64,000 bases of DNA from Tunturiibacter gelidiferens (GCF_014201335.1 NZ_JACHEB010000009.1:124001-188000); one strand, 5' to 3'; shown: positions 44,167 through 52,779, counted from the stretch's first letter. Made by a program: numbers and translations. The notes: generated by a model not told the origin, from the sequence alone.

Positions 44167-45348
44167 ATGGAAGAATTTCGAAGGCTGACACGGCTGCCGG
44201 CGTATGTATTCAACATCACAAGTGAGCTGAAAGCTGCGGCGCGTAAACGCGGCGAGGACATCATTGATTTCGGGATGGGAAATCCCGATGGTGCGACGCC
44301 GAAACACATCGTCGACAAGCTGATTGAAGCGGCGCAGCGTACGGCTACGCATCGCTACTCGTTGTCGCGTGGTGTGCCTCGCCTTCGTCGAGCAATTTGC
44401 AACTGGTACAAGCGGCGTTATGACGTGGATCTCGATCCTGAGACTGAAGCGATTGTTACGATCGGTTCGAAGGAGGGGATCGCGCATCTTTGTCTGGCGG
44501 TGCTGGATGATGAGGATACCGTCGCGGTGCCGAATCCCAGCTATCCGATTCATATCTTCGGGCCTGTGATTGCGGGATCGAAGGTGCAGAGTATTCCGAT
44601 GCGAGGTGGGACTGCGGAGGCACTGCTAGAGGAGTTGGAGCATGATCTGCCGCGTATGTCGCCGCGGCCGAAGCTCTTGATTTTGAACTTTCCTTCGAAC
44701 CCTACGGCGCAGTGTGTAGAGCTTTCGTTTTTCGAGCGACTTGTGGCGTTGTGCAAGGAGTTAGGGATCTATATCATTCACGACCTTGCTTATGCGGATA
44801 TTGTGTTTGACGGGTATCGGGCGCCGAGCATACTTGAAGTGGCGGGTGCGAAGGATATTGCGGTTGAGTTCTTTACGCTCTCAAAAAGTTACAATATGCC
44901 CGGTTGGCGGGTGGGCTTCATGGTGGGAAACACCAAGCTGGTCGCGGCTTTGGGGCGCATCAAGAGCTATTTTGACTATGGGACTTTTACGCCAATTCAG
45001 GTGGCGGCGATCTGTGCGCTTGATGGACCTCAGGAGTGTGTGGCGGAGATTCGCGATATTTATAAGGAACGGCGGGATGTTTTGGTGCCGGGGCTGAATA
45101 AGCTTGGATGGCCGGTGGAGTTGCCGAAGGCTACGATGTTTGCGTGGGCGAAGATTCCGGAACAGTACAAAGGGCTTGGATCTGTTGAGTTTTCGAAGAA
45201 GCTGATGCTGGAGGCTAAGGTCGCGGTGAGTCCTGGCGTGGGTTTTGGCGAGCATGGGGATGGGCATGTGCGGTTTTCGCTGATTGAGAATGAGGAGCGG
45301 ACGCGACAGGCGCTGCGGGGGATTAAGCAGATGTTCAAGGCTGGTTGA
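44167..45348 (+). CDS. alaC: AlaC-like aminotransferase (PLP fold type I)
   Basis: This class I/II aminotransferase has 393 residues from the ATG at 44167. It resembles AlaC (glutamate-pyruvate transaminase) and the LL-DAP-aminotransferase-like group. Seen are FGMGNPDGATP (about 41-51), NFPSNPTAQ, HDLAYADIVFDG, the PLP lysine in TLSKSYNMPGWRVGF, and GFGEHGDGHVRFS with the substrate carboxylate Arg near the end. It should convert pyruvate and glutamate to alanine and 2-oxoglutarate. The upstream GTG at 44119 is less likely. A strong terminator follows. The specific symbol is my judgement; MetC/DapL-type activity is possible. Confidence 0.86.
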   Translation: MEEFRRLTRLPAYVFNITSELKAAARKRGEDIIDFGMGNPDGATPKHIVDKLIEAAQRTATHRYSLSRGVPRLRRAICNWYKRRYDVDLDPETEAIVTIGSKEGIAHLCLAVLDDEDTVAVPNPSYPIHIFGPVIAGSKVQSIPMRGGTAEALLEELEHDLPRMSPRPKLLILNFPSNPTAQCVELSFFERLVALCKELGIYIIHDLAYADIVFDGYRAPSILEVAGAKDIAVEFFTLSKSYNMPGWRVGFMVGNTKLVAALGRIKSYFDYGTFTPIQVAAICALDGPQECVAEIRDIYKERRDVLVPGLNKLGWPVELPKATMFAWAKIPEQYKGLGSVEFSKKLMLEAKVAVSPGVGFGEHGDGHVRFSLIENEERTRQALRGIKQMFKAG

Positions 45349-45372
45349 AAATTGAGTTTTGCAAAAATATTT

Positions 45373-45397
45373 GCCCTGGTGAGAGCCAGGGCTTTTT
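45373..45397 (+). terminator. Terminator of the aminotransferase gene
   Basis: GCCCTGG (45373-45379) pairs with CCAGGGC (45386-45392) around a six-base loop and is followed directly by TTTTT. It is 25 bp after the stop codon. Confidence 0.85.
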
Positions 45398-45436
45398 GCT
45401 GTTTTGTTGGTGTTTTTGGGGGTGTTTTTGGAAAAT

Positions 45437-45499
45437 GTGGTGTCTTGGCGGTGGTGTTTTGTGGTGATGATCGTGGAGAAGTGTGGTCGTAACGTGGTG
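45437..45499 (+). repeat. Helically phased GTGG motif array (MraZ-box-like)
   Basis: GTGGT or GTGGA occurs at 45437, 45451, 45461, 45473, 45483 and 45494, so successive copies are 14, 10, 12, 10 and 11 bases apart. The spacing puts them on one face of the helix. MraZ, the repressor of the division/cell-wall operon, binds such tandem GTGG[G/T] or TGGG repeats about 10 bp apart. No mraZ gene follows. Confidence 0.45.
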
Positions 45500-45549
45500 C
45501 GGTAGCAACGTGTTTTTGAGGGGCGAAAAATACGTCACGGTTTTGAGAT

Positions 45550-45957
45550 TTATTTTTGGGTAGGGTCAGTTGGGTTCTGTGAGGGTGGGATTGGGGTGCC
45601 TTGATGGAAGGTTATCTGCCATTGGCCGTTGACGTGCGCCCAGATGGAGCTGCGGCGTGACTGGCCGATGGGCTCTCCGTCGGCGTTGAGTCGGGTTGCG
45701 CGGTAGGTCGCGAGGATGATGGTTGGGGATAGCTCTCGTATGGCGAAGTCGGTGAGGAAGGAGGCTGGGCGGGTTGCTTCGTTCTGCAGGTCTTCGAGGA
45801 TGGAAGCTTTGTCGAAGACTCGTCCGGAGGCGCCGAATTCGAGGAAGTCGTCGGCGAGGAGTGGGGCTACGAGTGCCGGATTTCGCCTTACGGCTGGGTC
45901 TACGAGACGTTCTTCGAGTTGCCTGAGTTGGTCCGCTGTATTCATACTGTTCAGCAT
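45550..45957 (-). CDS. DUF4440/NTF2-like protein
   Basis: This 135-residue protein has a SnoaL/NTF2-like fold of the DUF4440 type: an N-terminal helix (LRQLEERL), ADDFLEFGASGRVFDKASIL in the first strand region, and a closing GQWQITFHQGT segment. Members are small cone-shaped cavities that bind ligands or act as isomerases; the role is not known here. Either ATG 45957 or ATG 45945 may be used, and neither has a ribosome site. The 5' end abuts the VWFA gene head to head: the two possible start codons overlap, so the promoters lie inside the opposite coding regions. Confidence 0.82.
   Translation of the reverse strand: MLNSMNTADQLRQLEERLVDPAVRRNPALVAPLLADDFLEFGASGRVFDKASILEDLQNEATRPASFLTDFAIRELSPTIILATYRATRLNADGEPIGQSRRSSIWAHVNGQWQITFHQGTPIPPSQNPTDPTQK
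45919..45948 (+). promoter_or_regulatory. Promoter for the VWFA-related gene within DUF4440
   Basis: TTGCCT (45919-45924) and CATACT (45943-45948) are 18 bp apart. The ATG at 45956 is seven bases after the -10 box, so the mRNA would be leaderless. On the other strand, TATTAC (45968-45963) is five bases before the DUF4440 ATG at 45957. Confidence 0.45.
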
Positions 45958-47221
45958 GCAGGGTAATACACAGCGGGGTGCCGTCTGGCGATGTCTCGTC
46001 TTTTCGTTGGTGGTGTGCCTTGTTTTGTTTGGCTGGACGTCGGTCGGGTTCGCACAGTCTGCCGCTGCTCATGTGCCGGAAGAGCCGGCGTTGAATACCT
46101 ATTCGACACTGGTGCAGGTTCCCGCTCTCGTTCGCAGCAAGGACGGAAAGCTGGTCTTTACGCTTACGGCTGGCGACTTTCAGCTCACTGATGATGGGGT
46201 TCCGCAAAAGCTGACTTTGGAGGAGGATACCGGGGGCGAGCCACTTGCTCTTGTGGTTGTGATTGAGACTGGCGGCGCTGGTGCTCGTGTGTTCAACAAG
46301 TACGATTCTCTGGCTCCTGGATTGGGGCCGATGCTGGGGTCGATTGTGGGGAATGTTCCGCATCGGGTTGCCGTTGTCACGTTCGACAGTCAACCGACGC
46401 TGCTCCAAGATTTCACGCCAAAGATTGATGTGGCTGCGGACGCGATCGAGAGCCTGCGGCCCGATTGCACTCGGCAACATCATCTGGAGCATTGTGCGTC
46501 GCCTTTGGCGATTCATGATGTTGGGCTGGGAGATAACGGGGCTGCAATTCTTGATAGTTTGGCGTTCTCCGTCGATCTGCTTCGTAAGCAGCCGGTGGGA
46601 TATCGCCGGGCTATTCTGCTGATCAGCGAGACGCTCGACCGGGGGAGCACTACGACGCTCGACGAGGCGCTGCGGGCGGTCAGCGATACGAATACGACGA
46701 TCTACAGCATCGGCTTTTCGACGGGGAAGTCCGAGGCGGCGCACTATGCGGCGAGGGAGCTTCCGACGCAGCCGGGGAAGCCGCATGGGAACTTGTTATC
46801 GCTCGAGAATCATCACCCTAATCCTCCCGGCGGATGCATGGCGAAGGATCCGAAGCCTGATCCGGATGCTTCGCAGAACAAGGCGGTGCAGTTGTATGAC
46901 TGCATGACGCAGCTTGCTCCTCCGTTGGCGTTGGCGAAGATGGCGGCGATTGTGGCGACGGATGGTTTGAAGCAGAACGTGCCTGAGACGGTGGCTCATC
47001 TGACGGGCGGGGAATATTTCAACATGTCTGATCCGAAGTACCTTGAGCGCGATCTTGTGGTGATTTCAAACCATATTCCGAATCGATATATTTTGAGTTT
47101 TCAGCCGCAGTCGCCGCATCCGGGGCTGCATGCGCTCAGCTTAAAGTTGCCGGATTATTCGGGTATGGCGATTACTGCGAGGGGAAGTTATTGGGCGGAT
47201 ATTGCAGGTGCGGCGAAGTAG
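45956..47221 (+). CDS. VWFA-related acidobacterial-type secreted protein
   Basis: This protein has 421 residues from the ATG at 45956. A signal peptide (about 11-34) precedes a VWFA-like domain with LTADDGVPQ-type early strands (FQLTDDGVPQKLTLEED), then LALVVVIETGGAGARVF, and RAILLISETLDRGS followed by TIYSIGFS. It fits the VWFA-related family that is abundant in Acidobacteria (TIGR03436-like). The MIDAS DxSxS motif is degenerate (ETGGAG), so metal binding is doubtful. It is probably exported and binds protein or surface ligands. The upstream 80 codons of the longer frame are antisense to the DUF4440 gene and do not look real. Confidence 0.85.
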   Translation: MQGNTQRGAVWRCLVFSLVVCLVLFGWTSVGFAQSAAAHVPEEPALNTYSTLVQVPALVRSKDGKLVFTLTAGDFQLTDDGVPQKLTLEEDTGGEPLALVVVIETGGAGARVFNKYDSLAPGLGPMLGSIVGNVPHRVAVVTFDSQPTLLQDFTPKIDVAADAIESLRPDCTRQHHLEHCASPLAIHDVGLGDNGAAILDSLAFSVDLLRKQPVGYRRAILLISETLDRGSTTTLDEALRAVSDTNTTIYSIGFSTGKSEAAHYAARELPTQPGKPHGNLLSLENHHPNPPGGCMAKDPKPDPDASQNKAVQLYDCMTQLAPPLALAKMAAIVATDGLKQNVPETVAHLTGGEYFNMSDPKYLERDLVVISNHIPNRYILSFQPQSPHPGLHALSLKLPDYSGMAITARGSYWADIAGAAK

Positions 47222-47259
47222 TCGGGCAGAGGTGAGTGCTTCGAGAGGAGTCGTTTTGC

Positions 47260-47703
47260 ATGAAGAACCTTTTTGAAGCGACGACGGTGAAGGGGCGGAT
47301 GGCTGTGCTGAGAGCCGATAGTGCGCGGCAGTGGGGCAAGATGAATGCGGCGCAGGCGATGGAGCATTGCGCAAGGGGAATGGAGTTGGCGCTGGGGGAT
47401 CGGCGTCCGCCGCGATTGCTGATTGGGCGGATACTTGGGCCAATCATAAAACCGAAAGCGTTTGTGGAAAGTGAGCCGATGCGCAGGAATTCGCCGACTG
47501 TGCCGGGGCTTAAGGTGGAAGACGAAACGGATTTTGTGCGTGGGCGGGAGCGGCTTTGCGGGTTAGTCGACCGCTTTGTTGCGAGTGGGCCGGGTGGATG
47601 TACTGACCATCCGCATAGCTTCTTTGGGCGGCTTACGCCGGATGAGTGGTCGGCTTGGATGTATAAGCATCTGGATCATCATCTGCGGCAGTTTGGGGTT
47701 TAG
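47260..47703 (+). CDS. DUF1569 family (DinB-like) protein
   Basis: This protein has 147 residues from the ATG at 47260, which has GAGGAG upstream. It fits DUF1569, a DinB/YfiT-related four-helix bundle. The N-terminal helix has WGKMNAAQAMEHC with a likely metal-binding His, and the C-terminal HLDHHLRQF offers more His ligands, giving the usual three-His site. Some DinB-fold proteins are thiol-dependent transferases (mycothiol or bacillithiol), but the function of DUF1569 is unknown. It lies 38 bp after the VWFA-related gene, and the two could be one operon. Confidence 0.82.
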   Translation: MKNLFEATTVKGRMAVLRADSARQWGKMNAAQAMEHCARGMELALGDRRPPRLLIGRILGPIIKPKAFVESEPMRRNSPTVPGLKVEDETDFVRGRERLCGLVDRFVASGPGGCTDHPHSFFGRLTPDEWSAWMYKHLDHHLRQFGV

Positions 47704-47755
47704 GCTGCGGGATTCGCAGCCTGGAGGATGTGATGTCCAATGACTTGCGGTGTAA

Positions 47756-49174
47756 TTAAATGGCCTTTTTCAACATGGGCTGGAGCTTCCAGTAGGTGGC
47801 GGAGCGCCAAAGCCACTCTACCGGCCCAAACTCGAAGGCCCGGAGCCAGAGGGTGCTGAGGGTTAGATTTATGACCCAGACACTGAGTAGCACATAGTTG
47901 ACCTGGTAGTAATCGAGTTTTCCGAAGAGCTTCCACGGCCCCCAGAGAAAGACGAACTGGCACAAGACAGAGGTCAGGAGATAGTTGCTGAGTGCGGTCT
48001 GCCCAACGGCCGCTATCGGGCGCAGCAGTCGATGGAAGGCGTGGCTCTTGATGATGATAATGAGCGCGGCCGTGACTGCGAGTCCACCAGCCAACTCCGT
48101 TAACGGATACGGAAGGTAGACCCATTTATAGATCGTCAAGAAGAAGAATCCGCTTTCATATGCCTTCCAGATTCCTATGATGTAAATGGGGATCGAGACG
48201 AGAAAGCCAAGCAGGGCTGTCCAGAGATAGGTGCCGTAGGAGAGTTCTGCGAGAAGGAAGCCGGTTTTGTAGAGTCCCATGCCGATCAACATGGCTCCCA
48301 CACTTTCAGGCAGGGTGAAAAATGGACTTCGCGAGGCAAAGCTCTTCTCGTAGTTGAAGCCTTCATCGAGCAGGTGATTGAGATAACTGACGTGCGCATC
48401 GGCTATCTCTTCGTCAATTTTCTGCTTTGTCACTTCGTGTTTTTTGACCATCTCATTCCACTGCTGCTCTACCTTTTTCTGTTCGGGCGTGAGTGGATGT
48501 CCTGCGTTTTGGGCGGCAATGACGGTGGCAGCTTTGCTGCTCAACCTGAATGCCTGCGCCACACCTGTGAACTGCAGCACTCCGTAGGTCCAGAAGACGA
48601 GGAGGAGTAAAGAGCCGGCGGTGAAGAGAGTTTTGGGCTTGAGCTTTCGACAGGGATAGAGGAAAAGAAGCGCGGCCGAGCCATACTGGAGGAGAATATC
48701 TCCGTTCCAAATAAAGGTGCCGTGAATCAGTCCGAGAACAACCAGCCACATATTACGGCGAAGGTAGACGTCAGCCACTTTATCGGCTGCTCCACGGCGT
48801 TCGGCGCGGTCTGTCAACAGAACGACGCCTGCACCGAAGAGCATGGAGAACAAGAAGCGCATCTTTCCTTCAAAGAACATCCATTTGATGAATAGGACGA
48901 TGAGGTTGAGGTGCGCGTGAGGGCCTGTGAATGCAGGGTTCGGAGGGATGTCGTGAAAAAACATCGGTCCCCCAAAGTCGTCGATGTTCAGGATAAGGAT
49001 GCCGAGCAGAGCGAATCCGCGTAATGTGTCGACGCTGGAGATGCGTTCTGCCCGTTGGACGGGGGCCACGGCATGGGGAGGTCCAGCAAGCTCTTCTTCT
49101 GTGCCGACAGGGGAATAGGAATCCAGTGTGGAGGCAGATGTCGCAATCGATGTCAATGTATAGCCCTCGTTCAA
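47756..49174 (-). CDS. DUF418 membrane protein
   Basis: This 472-residue polytopic protein has an N-terminal tail of about 50 residues, then a DUF418-type core. The first motif is ISSVDTLRGFALLGILILNI, followed by FFEGKMRFLFSMLFGAGVVLL, and the C-terminal helices contain the AAVGQTALSNYLLTSVLC motif of this family. A charged linker sits in the middle (about 215-265). DUF418 proteins such as YeiB are related to the acyltransferase-3 and HGSNAT families and may acylate a surface glycan or lipid; no substrate is known. The start is TTG, and no other Met is available for 80 codons. Confidence 0.83.
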   Translation of the reverse strand: MNEGYTLTSIATSASTLDSYSPVGTEEELAGPPHAVAPVQRAERISSVDTLRGFALLGILILNIDDFGGPMFFHDIPPNPAFTGPHAHLNLIVLFIKWMFFEGKMRFLFSMLFGAGVVLLTDRAERRGAADKVADVYLRRNMWLVVLGLIHGTFIWNGDILLQYGSAALLFLYPCRKLKPKTLFTAGSLLLLVFWTYGVLQFTGVAQAFRLSSKAATVIAAQNAGHPLTPEQKKVEQQWNEMVKKHEVTKQKIDEEIADAHVSYLNHLLDEGFNYEKSFASRSPFFTLPESVGAMLIGMGLYKTGFLLAELSYGTYLWTALLGFLVSIPIYIIGIWKAYESGFFFLTIYKWVYLPYPLTELAGGLAVTAALIIIIKSHAFHRLLRPIAAVGQTALSNYLLTSVLCQFVFLWGPWKLFGKLDYYQVNYVLLSVWVINLTLSTLWLRAFEFGPVEWLWRSATYWKLQPMLKKAI

Positions 49175-49351
49175 GCGCGATCTTGTGCGAGTATGATTGT
49201 CGTTTCAAACCAGCATCAGGCATGGTGTGAACAGCACGACGAACACTCGTGTCTATACAACAATCGCGCTTGTGTTTTATTCCCGAATTTAGGGAAGGGC
49301 TTTAAATCAAGAATCGAAGTTGCGACTCCTGGCGGGATGTACGACCTGTCG

Positions 49352-50872
49352 CTACTTTTTCGTCTGAGCTAACTTCTTTTGGGTTTCGAGGAAGCGGCGG
49401 ACGCGGTCGAGGGTGCGGGATTTGCCGAAGACTACCATGCTTTCGAGGAGTGGCGGGGACATGGTGCTGCCGGTTAGGATCGCGCGGAGGAGCATGAAGT
49501 TTTCTTTGACCGACCACTGCTTTTCTTCGCCTAGTTTTTTTAGGGCGGGCTCGAGGGCTTCGTGGGTCCAGTCGGTGGCTTCTAGGACGGTGAGCTGCTC
49601 GGCGGCGAAGGCCAGGGTTTCTTCGGGGGTGCTTTTTTTGGGGACGAAGACTTCGGCTGGCGGCATGATGTCGTCGGCGAAGAGGAAGTGGGTGAGGTTG
49701 CCGAACTCGCCGAGGGTTTCGATGCGGGTTTGGACTAGTGGGGCTATTTGTTGCAGGTACGCGTCGCTGAGGATGGTTTCGCGCAGGGCTGCGTAGAAGG
49801 ACTCGGGGGTGAGGGCGCGAATGTATTCGCCGTTGAGCCACTTTAGTTTGGTGAGGTCGAAGACGGGGCCGCCGAGGCGAATGTTTTTGACGTCGAAGCG
49901 GGCGACCATGTCGGGAAGGGTGAAGATGTCGGTCTCGCTTTGCTTGGCGGCGGGCTGCGCGAGCGTGGATTCAGTGGTGGGCGCGGGCATGCCGCCGCCC
50001 ATGAGGCCCAGGAAGTTGATCATGGCTTCGGGGAGAAAGCCGGCCTGGCGGTAGTAGATGAGGGAGACGGGATTTTTGCGCTTGGAGATTTTGGATTTGT
50101 CGAGATTGCGCAGGAGAGGCATGTGCCAGAAGCGGGGGATCTCCCAGCCGAAGGCTTTGTATAGCAGGACGTGCTTGGGGGTGGAGGAGATCCACTCTTC
50201 GGCGCGGATGACGTCGGTGATGCGCATGAGGTGGTCGTCGACGACGTTGGCGAGGTGGTAGGTGGGGAAGCCGTCGGACTTCATGAGGACCTGGTCGTCG
50301 ACGTTGGAGTGCTCGAAGCGGATGACGCCGCGGAGTTCGTCGCGGAACTCGGTGAAGGCGGGGTCGCCGGCGGGGACTTTGAGGCGGACGGTGTAGGCGC
50401 GGCCTTCGGCGAGGTAGGCGTCGATTTGTGCCTGTGAGAGTTCGCGGTGGGCGCCGTCGTAGCGTGGGGGGAGCTTGGCCGCGATCTGTCGCTGGCGGAG
50501 GGCTTCGAGCTCTTCGGGAGTTTCGAAGGAGCGGTAGGCGGTGCCGTTGGTGAGGAGGAGCTCGACGTGCTCGCGGTAGATTTCGGTGCGCTCGGACTGG
50601 CGATAGGGGCCGTAGGGGCCGCCGAGGTCGGGGCCTTCGTCCCATGTGAGGCCGAGCCAGCGGAGGGAGTTGAAGATCTCCTGCTCGGAGGTGGCGACGA
50701 AGCGGGCGCGGTCGGTGTCCTCGATGCGGAGGACGAATTTTCCGTTGCGCTGGCGGGCGTAGAGGTAGTTGATGAGGCCGATGTAGGCGGTGCCTACGTG
50801 GGGGTCGCCGGTGGGGGAAGGAGCGATGCGGACGCGGATGGGGGCTTCGGTGGTGCTAGTGCTATTCGTCAT
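49352..50872 (-). CDS. gltX: Glutamyl-tRNA synthetase
   Basis: This enzyme has 506 residues from the ATG at 50872; a TTG nine bases earlier is possible. The class I signature is RIAPSPTGDPHVGTAY with HVGT in place of HIGH, and the KMSKS loop appears as KISKRK. The length is that of discriminating bacterial GluRS with an all-helical anticodon-binding domain at the C terminus. It charges tRNA-Glu with glutamate. It has no close operon partner; DUF418 lies downstream on the same strand and DUF1080 upstream. Confidence 0.95.
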   Translation of the reverse strand: MTNSTSTTEAPIRVRIAPSPTGDPHVGTAYIGLINYLYARQRNGKFVLRIEDTDRARFVATSEQEIFNSLRWLGLTWDEGPDLGGPYGPYRQSERTEIYREHVELLLTNGTAYRSFETPEELEALRQRQIAAKLPPRYDGAHRELSQAQIDAYLAEGRAYTVRLKVPAGDPAFTEFRDELRGVIRFEHSNVDDQVLMKSDGFPTYHLANVVDDHLMRITDVIRAEEWISSTPKHVLLYKAFGWEIPRFWHMPLLRNLDKSKISKRKNPVSLIYYRQAGFLPEAMINFLGLMGGGMPAPTTESTLAQPAAKQSETDIFTLPDMVARFDVKNIRLGGPVFDLTKLKWLNGEYIRALTPESFYAALRETILSDAYLQQIAPLVQTRIETLGEFGNLTHFLFADDIMPPAEVFVPKKSTPEETLAFAAEQLTVLEATDWTHEALEPALKKLGEEKQWSVKENFMLLRAILTGSTMSPPLLESMVVFGKSRTLDRVRRFLETQKKLAQTKK

Positions 50873-51019
50873 AAAGGCCAAGAGTTAATGCTAGCAGAGG
50901 GAGCTGTCCCGAGGCATGTGCTTGGCTGGCCTGGGTGTTCGGTCGGCGTGGCGTCGCGTCAATGCCTGTTCGCGCTTGTGATCTCCGGGGCGATGTGAGG
51001 GATCGCTGCGGGCTGATTG

Positions 51020-51811
51020 CTACTTGATTTCGCGGACCCAGATGTTGCGGAAGCTGATGGGTTCGCTCTTGTCTCCGTGGGCCTGGAGCTTGATTGGGGC
51101 CGTGTCGTACGGTTTGTAGAAGGGCTGACCTATGTAGAGCGTCTGGCCTTTTAGCTCGAAGTGATTTTGGACCAGGACGCCGTTGAAGAAGACTGTGGCA
51201 TAGGCGGGAGTCTTGAGGGTGCCGTCTGAGTTGAAGGTTGGTGCGGTCCAGATCACGTTGTAGGTCTGCCATTCGCCGGGTTTGCGGTTTGGGTTCGCGA
51301 GTGGGATGCCTTGCTTGTAGATGCTTCCGGCCTGACCGTTGACGTAGGTCTTGTTGTTGTAGGAGTCGAGGACCTGGAGCTCGTATCCGTCGTCGCCGGG
51401 GCCGGTGGAGGCGAGAAAGACGCCGCTGTTGCCGCGTGCCTGATCGGTGCCGGTGATGTTTTCGGGGATTCTCCACTCGATGTGGAGCTGGTAGTTCTTG
51501 AAGGCTTGTTTGGTCTCGATGTTGCCAGTGCCTGGGGCTTTGCTGACGGTGAGTATGCCGTCGGCTACAGTCCATTTGGCGGGGGACTTGTCTTTGGTGG
51601 AGACCCATTGGTCGAGATTTTTACCGTCGAATAAGACGATTGCGTCGGAGGGAGGGGCGGCGTCAGTGGCGCCGGGTGTGACGATTGGGGGCACCGGCTC
51701 ATAGACTTCTGTGTCCTGGTGTTTTGGAGCCGCTGGCTGTTGCGCGGGGAGGGAGGTGGCGAGGGCGGTCAGGATTACGAGGGCTGAGAGATTCATTTGG
51801 GAAGAGCACAT
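51020..51811 (-). CDS. Secreted DUF1080 (3-keto-disaccharide hydrolase-like) protein
   Basis: This 263-residue protein has a signal peptide (LSALVILTALATSLPAQQ), followed by a DUF1080 concanavalin-like beta-sandwich (about 55-263). Typical pieces are VLFDGKNLDQW, VADGILTVSKAPGTGNIETKQAFKNY, LHIEWRIPEN and GYELQVLDSYNN. Family members are found in soil and marine saccharolytic bacteria; some hydrolyse 3-keto-disaccharides. It should be periplasmic or secreted and act on sugars. The second Met (51796) could also be the start. No carbohydrate cluster is beside it. Confidence 0.85.
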   Translation of the reverse strand: MCSSQMNLSALVILTALATSLPAQQPAAPKHQDTEVYEPVPPIVTPGATDAAPPSDAIVLFDGKNLDQWVSTKDKSPAKWTVADGILTVSKAPGTGNIETKQAFKNYQLHIEWRIPENITGTDQARGNSGVFLASTGPGDDGYELQVLDSYNNKTYVNGQAGSIYKQGIPLANPNRKPGEWQTYNVIWTAPTFNSDGTLKTPAYATVFFNGVLVQNHFELKGQTLYIGQPFYKPYDTAPIKLQAHGDKSEPISFRNIWVREIK

Positions 51812-52175
51812 GATTTTAACGAGGGTACCTGATCTTGTTTGATCGTGAAACTGATCCTAAGCTGAGCGACGCGGAGGGATGGCGGCTGCACCTTCGATTT
51901 AGTGACGAAGGCGTTTTCGATTGGGTTTGAGCAAGGTATTTCCCGTATCAGTGAGCAGATCCCCCCTGGTAGAGATGCAAGGTCTTGCATATTCGCAGAA
52001 TTACCGTGCAAAATCTCTTTTATTTTGAGCACGCGACTTTGGTGATTAACTTGCATAACTGTGGTTGCTCCTCAACTTAGCGCTCGAGCGAACTCCCCAT
52101 CAATTAGAACGATCTTGATGTGTCTCCAATGCACGTAGGCCCCGGCTTCAAAAATCGCATATTAGGAGAATCACT
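51812..52175. other. Intergenic region before the PEP-CTERM gene
   Basis: This is 364 bp without a supported gene. It contains the 16-bp palindrome at 51975-51990 and T/A-rich sequence after it. AGGAG (52163-52167) is the ribosome site of the next gene. I find no -35/-10 or sigma-54 pair good enough to list. Confidence 0.45.
51975..51990. promoter_or_regulatory. 16-bp palindrome upstream of the PEP-CTERM gene
   Basis: ATGCAAG-GT-CTTGCAT has seven-base arms. It lies between two divergent genes: 164 bp from the DUF1080 start and 186 bp from the PEP-CTERM start. A second, incomplete TGCAAAAT element follows 20 bp later. It may bind a dimeric regulator. Confidence 0.4.
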
Positions 52176-52760
52176 ATGAAGATTTTGCAAATCGCCGCCG
52201 TGGCTGCGGTTGGACTTTTTGTCCCTTGCGCACTTCACGCAGCCTCCCTTTGCCCTGCAGTTGGCGACGCAACCGCCGGTTGCGATCTGGTCATCACTGT
52301 TACGAACAGCGGAACGACGGTAGCGACTGGACCGAGCTTTGCGCTTGCCGGTGGAACCTATGATGGCTCTGATGACACGCTCATCGGAATCATCAATAAC
52401 TCAACCAGTGCTCTAAGCTCGATCAGCCTCAGTTCAAACACTGACATCTTCGGTTTCGATGGCGATGGCATCGACACCTTTGGTGTTACCGGCAACTCGA
52501 AAGATACAAGCGGCTATGGTGGTCCGGACAGCTTCTACTCGGGGATTAATCCCTCTGCAACGGCTGGGACGGTGGATTTCGTTACGCCGCTTGCTGCTGG
52601 CGGAGGAAATACATTTTTCTCTCTTGAGGAAGCGCTGGTTCCGTCTCAGGTAGTTGTGACACCCCCAGCCCCCGCGGTGCCTGAACCGAGTACGCTGGTT
52701 TTGCTTGGAACAGGGCTTGTAGGTTTCTGTGGGGCGGTTAAGCGCCGGTTCGCTTTATAG
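52176..52760 (+). CDS. PEP-CTERM sorting-domain secreted protein
   Basis: This 194-residue protein has a signal peptide (about 1-22) and a Ser/Thr/Gly-rich beta-type body. At the C terminus is the sorting signal VPEPSTLVLLGTGLVGF, a hydrophobic helix, then the basic tail KRRFAL. Exosortase (EpsH/XrtA type) would cleave this signal and link the protein to an exopolysaccharide-associated surface. No exosortase is in the window. AGGAG stands eight bases before the ATG, and a strong hairpin terminator follows. The body carries no recognised binding domain. Confidence 0.9.
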   Translation: MKILQIAAVAAVGLFVPCALHAASLCPAVGDATAGCDLVITVTNSGTTVATGPSFALAGGTYDGSDDTLIGIINNSTSALSSISLSSNTDIFGFDGDGIDTFGVTGNSKDTSGYGGPDSFYSGINPSATAGTVDFVTPLAAGGGNTFFSLEEALVPSQVVVTPPAPAVPEPSTLVLLGTGLVGFCGAVKRRFAL

Positions 52761-52779
52761 AGCAACTTGTTTAAGTATC

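Noticed and set aside
45335..45538. His/Pro-rich 67-codon minus-strand frame
   Set aside because: The composition comes from the CACCAC complement of the GTGG array; it includes the terminator of the aminotransferase gene and has no start context.
45716..45955. Upstream extension of the VWFA-related gene
   Set aside because: It is fully antisense to the DUF4440 coding region and lacks a signal peptide, whereas the ATG at 45956 leads directly into one.
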